Shown piece after piece: positions 61,201-64,000 of a stretch of DNA of 64,000 nt. A model generated the notes under the pieces. It had not been told where the DNA came from and did not search any database. It was given only the letters and a program-made list of their open reading frames with translations. Source of the stretch: Oryzias latipes (Eukaryota > Chordata > Actinopteri > Beloniformes > Adrianichthyidae); NCBI RefSeq assembly GCF_002234675.1, contig NC_019872.2, forward strand, positions 14,939,950 to 15,003,949, given 5' to 3'. The translations under genes and the position numbers were made by a program. Positions within the stretch are counted from its first letter, which is position 1, and each line of letters opens with the position of its first letter.

Positions 61201-63939
61201 GCCAAAAAAAAAGGCATTATAAAGAATAAAAAAACATACAAAAGCCACTCCGGAGTATGAGTCATACTTTTGAGAGAAAAGTGCAACGATTCTGAGCAAA
61301 TCCACCAGGCCCAGAATATTATTATGGTCACTACAGATTCCTGCGTCAAATTTGCATCTGCTGCCTCTTTTTTGACATGCATCAATTTTTATGCTTAATG
61401 TCGGTACAAAAATTTGCCTTTATGTTTGTTTTGGATGGAACTTTTTCTTCTGCGTTGCTGTCAGTAGAAAATACTGATGCAAATACCTATAGTGGCGTCT
61501 ACTGGTTGTTACTAAGTTGTTAGTGGGAAACAACCACTAGTGGGAAAATGGAAAATAATGAACATATGAGCTTATTTGTGTTTGAAACAATTCAAAAATA
61601 GGTTGCTCCTGAGTATAAGTCACACCCCTAGGCAAACTATGAAAAAAAAAGCGAATCACTTTTTATTTGTCTAATAAAGAGTAAGAAAAATGCTGCATTA
61701 AAACATAGATATCTTTTTTGGGAAATTGTGTTTTTGCTTAGATATTTTCAATGTAATTTTTTGTGGTAATAAACAGTCTCAATCCAAAAGTACTGCAACA
61801 ACCACACTACCCTTCCCTTTATATTACCAGACATTAACGAGTGTCAGAATCTGGGAATCTGCCCTAATGGGCTGTGTGAAAACCTCCCTGGAACTTACCG
61901 GTGCCTGTGTCTGGACGGCTTCCTCCACTCTGCAGATGGTAAAAGTTGCAATGGTAAGTACTGCCCATATATTGTATTTCACCATGTGCCTTTTTCCGCT
62001 AACCTTTAAATTGAAATTTCTCTACTTAGATATAGATGAGTGTGCCGATGTTCGACTCTGTGCTAACGGCCGCTGCATCAATACGGATGGGTCTTTTCAG
62101 TGTCAGTGCTACGCAGGATACCAGCGCACACAGGAGGGCAGCCATTGTGAAGGTAAAATGGCAAACTCTTAGTTTGGACTCTTAAAAATGATTATCTTAT
62201 TTTCACAAGAGGACTATATACAGGCTTAGATCAGTATGCTTACCGGTAACTTACCCAACTGTAGATGCATCGGGTAGGTGAAACACCATTTTTTTTTGGT
62301 TTCAGTTTGTATGTCTAAATATTTGATTGTGTTTTTTTTTGCTTACTGAACAAAAGTAGCTTGCATAACCAATACCCTTTTCAGTATAAAGTGGTTTGAA
62401 CTGTATTATTTCAAAATAAAAGCATATACTTTATACTACATATATATATATATGCCATAAATGTTTTTTTTAATGCAGATATTGATGAGTGTAAAAGGTC
62501 CTCGAATTGTCTGAGGGGTCGCTGTATAAACAACATGGGCTCCTACCACTGTGAGTGCCAGAGGGGATACATGCTGGTTGGAGGGAAGGAATGCCAAGGT
62601 CAGTGTTTTCACTTTGTTTTTTATGTTCAAATTTTGATTTAAAAAAAATACAAATTTCCTAAAGATTTTGTTTTTCTGAAGCATTTTAATACTGGCATGT
62701 TCTTTGTGACCCACTTTTTGCGTTTCCTGTTTTTTTTGTCTGCTTGATCTGTTTGTGTGGGAGCGGTAGAGTTATACTGGAGTTAGAACAAACATACAGA
62801 CAACTAAAGATTTCCTTATTTACTTTTTAAATAAATACTCTCTGCCGCCTGTGTGACTTCCCTTCCAGACATTGACGAATGTGCCTCAGACAGAAACCTT
62901 TGCCAGCCCCACGGCTACTGTGAAAACCGGCTGGGCTCATATGTGTGCATCTGCAATCATGGTTACATCCCCTCAGAGGACAAACAGAGCTGCGAGGGTA
63001 CACTTGCATCGTTTTATTTTTACGGTGCCTTCATCACAATCTATTGACATTTTTTCTAGTCAATACTAGTCAAATGTTCATCAATGTGCATGAATGTGTT
63101 GATCGAGGCCAAACCTGAAAGTTTGGGTCATTTTTTATACCTGTTTGCTCTTGCAGTGGTTCGAGTGGCAACAGATGAGAAGAAAGAGTGCTACATGAAC
63201 CTAGAAGATACTGTGTTCTGCGACAGTGTTCTCGCCACCAACGTCACCAAGCAGGAATGCTGCTGCTCCATCGGAATGGGTTGGGGAGATCATTGTGAGA
63301 TTTATCCCTGCCCTGTCTCCCACTCCGGTATACAGTCTTTGTAATCTGCATGCAAATGTAATCTGTACTACTTTTAGATTTACAGCCGCAGTTTATTTAA
63401 AACATATCCTTTTTTCTAGCTGAGTTCCACATGCTGTGCCCGAATGGCCAAGGCCTCTACTATGATGAAGATCTCCACTACAGCCTCCCTGCCTACCTTG
63501 GTACAACAGTTTTGTTGAAACTTGTGATTTTTCGGGATTCATTTTTATTTTTTACTAATGCTAGTTGAAAACTTGGTTTTGTGCCTTTTTGTTCTTCCCA
63601 GATATCGATGAGTGCTCGCTGTTTGCTGAGGAAATCTGTAAGAAGGGCCGCTGTCATAATACGCAGCCAGGTTATGAGTGCTACTGCCAGCAAGGCTTCT
63701 ACTATGACAGCAACCTCCTTGTGTGCATTGGTAATTGCTTTTAGATCTAGCGCAGAACAGCATCTTACAGAAGTGTCAAGATTTTTCGTGATCTTCTCCA
63801 GACGTGAACGAATGCCATGATGAATCTCTGTGCGCAAACGGCCACTGCGTTAACACAGAAGGATCCTTCTACTGCGACTGCAACTCACCCTGGATACCAG
63901 ACACCAACAAGAAAAAGTGTGTGATGGCGACAGTGTCAG
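27982..63939 (+). CDS. ltbp3: Latent TGF-beta binding protein 3 (23 coding exons; 3' part beyond window)
   Basis: Secreted extracellular-matrix glycoprotein of the fibrillin/LTBP family that binds the latency-associated propeptide of TGF-beta and directs it to the matrix. Twenty-three exons, all with GT-AG boundaries and compatible phases, give 974 complete codons. Domain order: signal peptide (about 1-22), four-cysteine region ([10 protein letters not shown]), EGF1, linker, hybrid/8-Cys domain, EGF2, TB1, proline-rich hinge, eight calcium-type EGFs, TB2 with the LAP-binding features, then two more EGFs. The choice of LTBP3 over LTBP1/2/4 rests on CKRxCLKGQC, VVCPLxCMNGG, GRCFQ(E/D)T and [10 protein letters not shown], which match LTBP3 as I remember it. 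Human LTBP3 is about 1300 aa, so roughly three-quarters is present. Nearly all exons are symmetrical phase 1-1. No frameshift or stop is seen. Confidence 0.93.
31491..31620 (+). mobile_element. Short tRNA-SINE fragment
   Basis: A head-like GGGGTGGCCATGGCGCAGAG TTAGAGTG is joined to a tail-like AAGTACTTTGGGGG...ATATAAG, with the usual middle missing. It is an internally deleted or decayed copy. Confidence 0.5.
34232..34665 (+). repeat. Dispersed repeat family, copy C (3' truncated)
   Basis: It starts GTCCCACTCTGATCCTC after TTTAAAA. The interior GTGGATGCATCAGATTGGGG matches copy B in reverse. Similarity stops near 34665. Confidence 0.7.
36050..36713 (-). mobile_element. Internally deleted Tc1/mariner transposon
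   Basis: On the minus strand the end TACTCACCGGCCACTCTATT, a terminal sequence familiar from fish Tc1-type elements, leads to a helix-turn-helix fragment ([20 protein letters not shown]; frame 36554-36363). After a gap comes [10 protein letters not shown] (36176-36147), the motif before the third catalytic acid of Tc1 transposases. The middle of the catalytic domain is missing and stops are present, so it is non-autonomous. Confidence 0.8.
37324..37420 (+). mobile_element. LINE reverse-transcriptase relic
   Basis: The frame contains [18 protein letters not shown], resembling the FLxLNxxKTEvxvFGP motif near the C-terminal side of reverse transcriptases in fish LINEs. Nothing recognisable flanks it. 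Confidence 0.5.
39319..39350. repeat. ATCATCATT microsatellite
   Basis: About 3.5 units of a 9-bp repeat built from ATC and ATT triplets. Confidence 0.9.
39835..40074 (+). mobile_element. tRNA-derived SINE
   Basis: The head GGGGCAGCGGTGGTGCAGAG GTAGAGCG is followed by GTCCTTGGGCAAGACACCGA and a TAAAGCTATCTATGAATATA tail, the usual fish SINE layout. B-box-like GGTTTGGCTCCTG is degraded. Confidence 0.75.
41480..41595 (+). repeat. Common teleost interspersed-repeat tail
   Basis: It contains CTGGGATAGGCTCCAGCAAC, GTGACCCCAACAGGGATTAA and a final AAAATGGATGGATC. This ordered string is abundant in fish genomes and is probably a LINE 3' tail. The family is not assigned. Confidence 0.55.
42285..42365 (+). 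repeat. Interspersed-repeat fragment
   Basis: TTTGTATAGCACCTTTCTTG followed by CGAAGTGCTTTCCATGATAA resembles a widespread fish repeat motif (tatagcacctttc...aaagtgcttta). The ends are unclear. Confidence 0.4.
44770..45583. mobile_element. Non-autonomous hAT (Charlie-like) transposon
   Basis: Inverted ends CAAGGGTCCCCAAACC and (reverse complement) CAGGGGTCCCCAAACT are flanked by an 8-bp target duplication, CTCTATGG / CTCTGTGG, with one mismatch. The 814-bp interior has a poly-A tract and no transposase. Ends and duplication length fit hAT. Confidence 0.85.
46072..46630 (-). mobile_element. MITE family with long inverted ends, copy 1 (uninterrupted)
   Basis: It is similar over nearly its whole length, in inverted orientation, to 52438-53331. 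Examples are AAAAAGTGAGAAAAGTTGTG, ATGCATCACGAATGAACCA and AAAAGTTATACATCAGTGG. The terminal AAGGCTGTGTTACATAGCC is an imperfect inverted repeat of the other end. It lacks the SINE present in the other copy. Confidence 0.75.
46800..46950 (+). repeat. Probable interspersed-repeat fragment
   Basis: AGTACTTAAAGTGCTTTCAC followed by GACTGGGGCAGCTAGGCATTGAACC resembles the antisense tail of a fish repeat. The identification is weak. Confidence 0.3.
47826..48104 (+). CDS. ltbp3: ltbp3 exon 2: EGF1 and linker (residues 80-172)
   Basis: The acceptor is [25 protein letters not shown] and the following [10 protein letters not shown] form the first, non-calcium EGF. A Q-, R- and S-rich linker follows. 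The donor is GTATCA, phase 1. Confidence 0.92.
48180..48337 (+). CDS. ltbp3: ltbp3 exon 3: linker and start of hybrid domain (residues 173-225)
   Basis: The acceptor is [28 protein letters not shown] matches the LTBP3 linker style and [12 protein letters not shown] opens the hybrid/8-Cys domain. The donor is GTGAGT, phase 0. Confidence 0.88.
48411..48516 (+). CDS. ltbp3: ltbp3 exon 4: rest of hybrid domain (residues 226-260)
   Basis: The acceptor is [26 protein letters not shown] and [10 protein letters not shown] complete the domain. The donor is GTAAGT, phase 1. Confidence 0.9.
48701..49144 (-). repeat. Dispersed repeat family, copy D (inverted)
   Basis: It begins CCACTCCAATGAATATG and ends CAATGTGGGACTTTAAA. 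The interior GCATTTCTGAGT and GACGCTCTGCAGAAACGATG match copy B. Confidence 0.7.
51056..51465 (+). repeat. Teleost dispersed-repeat fragment
   Basis: Phrases such as GCAGCAGCGTTCTGTATGAG CTCCAG and GGAGATGAAGACATC resemble a recurrent fish repeat. A further piece may lie at about 53370-53450 (TTTCATGGTCCACTGTATCA). The class is uncertain. Confidence 0.4.
51470..51886 (+). repeat. Dispersed repeat family, copy E
   Basis: It starts CCACTTTGATCATCCTTTGA and includes GCGTTCCCAGTGGTCTCTTA, TAGTTTCTGCAGAGCGGCAG and TGGGACTGTTGGCGCAG, matching copies A and B. It ends near TTTCACTTGG. Confidence 0.7.
52438..53331 (+). mobile_element. MITE family with long inverted ends, copy 2 (interrupted by a SINE)
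   Basis: The left end CCGTGTCACATAGCCACATG and the right end TGTACCTTTGACATGGCC are imperfect inverted repeats, apparently flanked by TA. The sequence aligns in reverse with 46072-46630. The extra length is the SINE at 52824-53108. Confidence 0.75.
52824..53108 (+). mobile_element. tRNA-derived SINE nested in a MITE
   Basis: The head GGTAGCTCGGTTGGTAAGAT has an A-box and CCAGGGTTCGAATG a B-box. The body CACCCAGTGAGGGCCCTTGG GCAAGACCC is shared with the SINE at 25208, and the tail is AAGCGATAAATACAA. The matching MITE at 46072 lacks it. Confidence 0.8.
54507..54593 (+). CDS. ltbp3: ltbp3 exon 5: linker (residues 261-289)
   Basis: The acceptor is TTTTGTCAG. It encodes [15 protein letters not shown], closely like LTBP3 before EGF2. 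The donor is GTAACA, phase 1. Confidence 0.9.
54744..54860 (+). CDS. ltbp3: ltbp3 exon 6: calcium-type EGF2 (residues 290-328)
   Basis: It begins [20 protein letters not shown] and has the usual six cysteines. The acceptor CATAAAG has a weak pyrimidine tract. The donor is GTGAGC. Confidence 0.9.
54980..55135 (+). CDS. ltbp3: ltbp3 exon 7: TB1 domain (residues 329-380)
   Basis: [15 protein letters not shown] and [19 protein letters not shown] show the triple-cysteine signature of TB domains. The donor is GTGAGT. Confidence 0.92.
55136..56182 (+). other. ltbp3 intron 7
   Basis: About 1.05 kb of AT-rich sequence; no gene or named repeat is seen. Confidence 0.7.
56183..56290 (+). CDS. ltbp3: ltbp3 exon 8: end of TB1 and hinge (residues 381-416)
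   Basis: [16 protein letters not shown] closes TB1, followed by a proline-rich [12 protein letters not shown]. The acceptor is TTCCAG, the donor GTAAGT, phase 1. Confidence 0.88.
56384..56397 (+). CDS. ltbp3: ltbp3 exon 9: 14-nt microexon (residues 417-421)
   Basis: It lies between CTTTTCTTTTCAG and GTACGT and encodes the last two bases of a codon plus QERV. It converts phase 1 to phase 0. Without it, exon 8 cannot join exon 10 in frame. Confidence 0.6.
56482..56542 (+). CDS. ltbp3: ltbp3 exon 10: Ser/Thr/Pro-rich hinge (residues 422-441)
   Basis: It encodes [20 protein letters not shown] after TCTTCTAAG, with donor GTAAAT. It is likely a flexible, possibly O-glycosylated hinge. Confidence 0.72.
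56775..56852 (+). CDS. ltbp3: ltbp3 exon 11: hinge (residues 442-467)
   Basis: It encodes [20 protein letters not shown] and TEIKVS after the acceptor CCACAG. The donor is GTGAGT, phase 1. It corresponds to the poorly conserved region before the EGF array. Confidence 0.78.
57731..58468. mobile_element. Non-autonomous hAT-like transposon in ltbp3 intron 11
   Basis: The ends CAGTGTTTTTCAACC and their exact reverse complement are flanked by an 8-bp target duplication, ATGTAACC / ATCTAACC, with one mismatch. Subterminal GTGTGCCGCGG occurs near both ends. The 738-bp interior lacks a transposase. Confidence 0.88.
58761..58886 (+). CDS. ltbp3: ltbp3 exon 12: EGF3 (residues 468-509)
   Basis: It encodes [16 protein letters not shown], close to LTBP3. 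The acceptor is an AAGCAG tandem (NAGNAG); the upstream AG would add three bases in frame. The donor is GTAAGA. Confidence 0.92.
59453..59584 (+). CDS. ltbp3: ltbp3 exon 13: EGF4 (residues 510-553)
   Basis: [20 protein letters not shown] is a calcium-type EGF matching the LTBP3 module with the EPC..GRG pattern. The donor is GTAAGT. Confidence 0.93.
59676..59804 (+). CDS. ltbp3: ltbp3 exon 14: EGF5 (residues 554-596)
   Basis: [20 protein letters not shown] and [11 protein letters not shown] form a calcium-type EGF. The donor is GTCAGA. Confidence 0.93.
59909..60028 (+). CDS. ltbp3: ltbp3 exon 15: EGF6 (residues 597-636)
   Basis: [20 protein letters not shown] then [11 protein letters not shown]; the CxPC spacing matches the LTBP EGF with that variant. 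The donor is GTGAGT. Confidence 0.93.
60135..60250 (+). mobile_element. Pogo/Tigger-like element fragment
   Basis: CAGTATCCCCCCCTGATTCG followed by GGGGATTAGGGACAAG and CCGAATCCGCAAATGCGGAG resembles the end of a pogo-type element. No partner end was found. Confidence 0.45.
60520..60660 (+). repeat. Short internally repetitive block rich in GTGGGCC
   Basis: Words such as AGTGGGCC, ATGTGGGCCCCACATGGG and TGGCCCCACCTGTGTTTGCC recur and partly invert. Similar blocks are common in fish DNA; the class is not assigned. Confidence 0.4.
61157..61670. mobile_element. Decayed relative of the 19370-19946 MITE
   Basis: It starts after TA with CCGTATTTTCTGGAGTATAAGTCGCAC (two parts of the known end) and carries GAGTATAAGTCACACC and AAACTATGAAAAAAA near the other side, matching the left subterminal part of the first copy in reverse. 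The right end is eroded. It lies in ltbp3 intron 15. Confidence 0.65.
61831..61953 (+). CDS. ltbp3: ltbp3 exon 16: EGF7 (residues 637-677)
   Basis: [20 protein letters not shown] is a calcium-type EGF. The acceptor is TTACCAG, the donor GTAAGT. Confidence 0.93.
62030..62152 (+). CDS. ltbp3: ltbp3 exon 17: EGF8 (residues 678-718)
   Basis: [20 protein letters not shown] is a calcium-type EGF. The intron before it is only 76 bp. The donor is GTAAAA. Confidence 0.93.
62479..62598 (+). CDS. ltbp3: ltbp3 exon 18: EGF9 (residues 719-758)
   Basis: [20 protein letters not shown] then [11 protein letters not shown], close to the LTBP3 module that ends LVGGRKCQ. The donor is GTCAGT. Confidence 0.93.
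62869..62997 (+). CDS. ltbp3: ltbp3 exon 19: EGF10 (residues 759-801)
   Basis: [20 protein letters not shown] is a calcium-type EGF with the CxPHG variant of LTBP3. The donor is GTACAC. Confidence 0.93.
63157..63327 (+). CDS. ltbp3: ltbp3 exon 20: TB2, the LAP-binding domain (residues 802-858)
   Basis: [20 protein letters not shown] and [21 protein letters not shown] identify this as the TGF-beta propeptide-binding TB domain of LTBP3. The dipeptide YP between cysteines occupies the position of the insertion known to be needed for LAP binding in LTBP1. The donor is GTATAC. Confidence 0.95.
63420..63500 (+). CDS. ltbp3: ltbp3 exon 21: end of TB2 (residues 859-885)
   Basis: [20 protein letters not shown] closes the TB2 domain. 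The acceptor is TTTTCTAG, the donor GTACAA. Confidence 0.9.
63602..63730 (+). CDS. ltbp3: ltbp3 exon 22: EGF11 (residues 886-928)
   Basis: [20 protein letters not shown] then [14 protein letters not shown], closely like LTBP3 after TB2. The donor is GTAATT. Confidence 0.93.
63802..63939 (+). CDS. ltbp3: ltbp3 exon 23: EGF12 (residues 929-974), last exon in window
   Basis: [20 protein letters not shown] then [16 protein letters not shown]. The donor GTGAGG at 63940 leaves phase 1, so the gene continues beyond the window. Confidence 0.92.
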
Positions 63940-64000
63940 GTGAGGGGAATTCTCTTAAACCGACTCAAACTGCAAAAACTGCTGGAGGCAAAATCTTGAT

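Noticed and set aside
59453..63939. Regularly spaced similar modules that could look like a repeat array
   Set aside because: They are EGF exons of ltbp3, diverged in sequence and separated by introns, not a tandem DNA repeat or CRISPR array.

Overview
The window is vertebrate nuclear DNA, almost certainly from a teleost fish. It has AT-rich non-coding DNA, GT-AG introns, and many fish-type repeats: tRNA-derived SINEs, Tc1/mariner, hAT, Tigger/pogo-like and PIF-Harbinger remnants, and long (TA)n tracts. I could not determine the species. Gene products are recognised from protein motifs and remembered family features only; no search was run.

Layout. (1) 1-226 is the 3' end of a C2H2 zinc-finger gene. 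Bases 1-2503 recur at 16646-19147 with a single visible 1-bp length change in a poly-C run. (2) 2504-9781 holds no gene I can support. (3) 9782-10474 (minus strand) encodes a 230-aa single-pass membrane protein with a fibronectin III-like domain, best matched to LRRN4CL, with a probable 5' UTR exon and TATA box near 11.0-11.1 kb. (4) 14059-14716 is a compound TA-rich microsatellite, followed by a GC-rich promoter with a perfect CRE. The complete two-exon zinc-finger gene (15221-16871, 522 aa, five fingers) follows. (5) 19148-27700 is intergenic and crowded with transposon remnants and two minisatellite-like arrays. (6) 27982-63939 holds the first 23 coding exons (974 complete codons) of ltbp3, latent TGF-beta binding protein 3. 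The gene runs off the right edge. Intron 1 is 19.6 kb and intron 4 is 6.0 kb; both are filled with repeats.

The genes do not form a functional system together. ltbp3 encodes a secreted matrix protein that tethers latent TGF-beta. The lrrn4cl-like product is a cell-surface protein of unclear role. The zinc-finger product is a putative DNA-binding regulator. In human, LRRN4CL and LTBP3 both lie on 11q12-q13, so their closeness here looks like retained synteny.

I found no new defence, mobile or metabolic system. The most useful second looks are the near-identical duplication (real tandem copy or assembly error), a frame-critical 14-nt microexon and a stack of uORFs in ltbp3, a five-copy dispersed repeat family with short inverted ends, and a MITE carrying a nested SINE.
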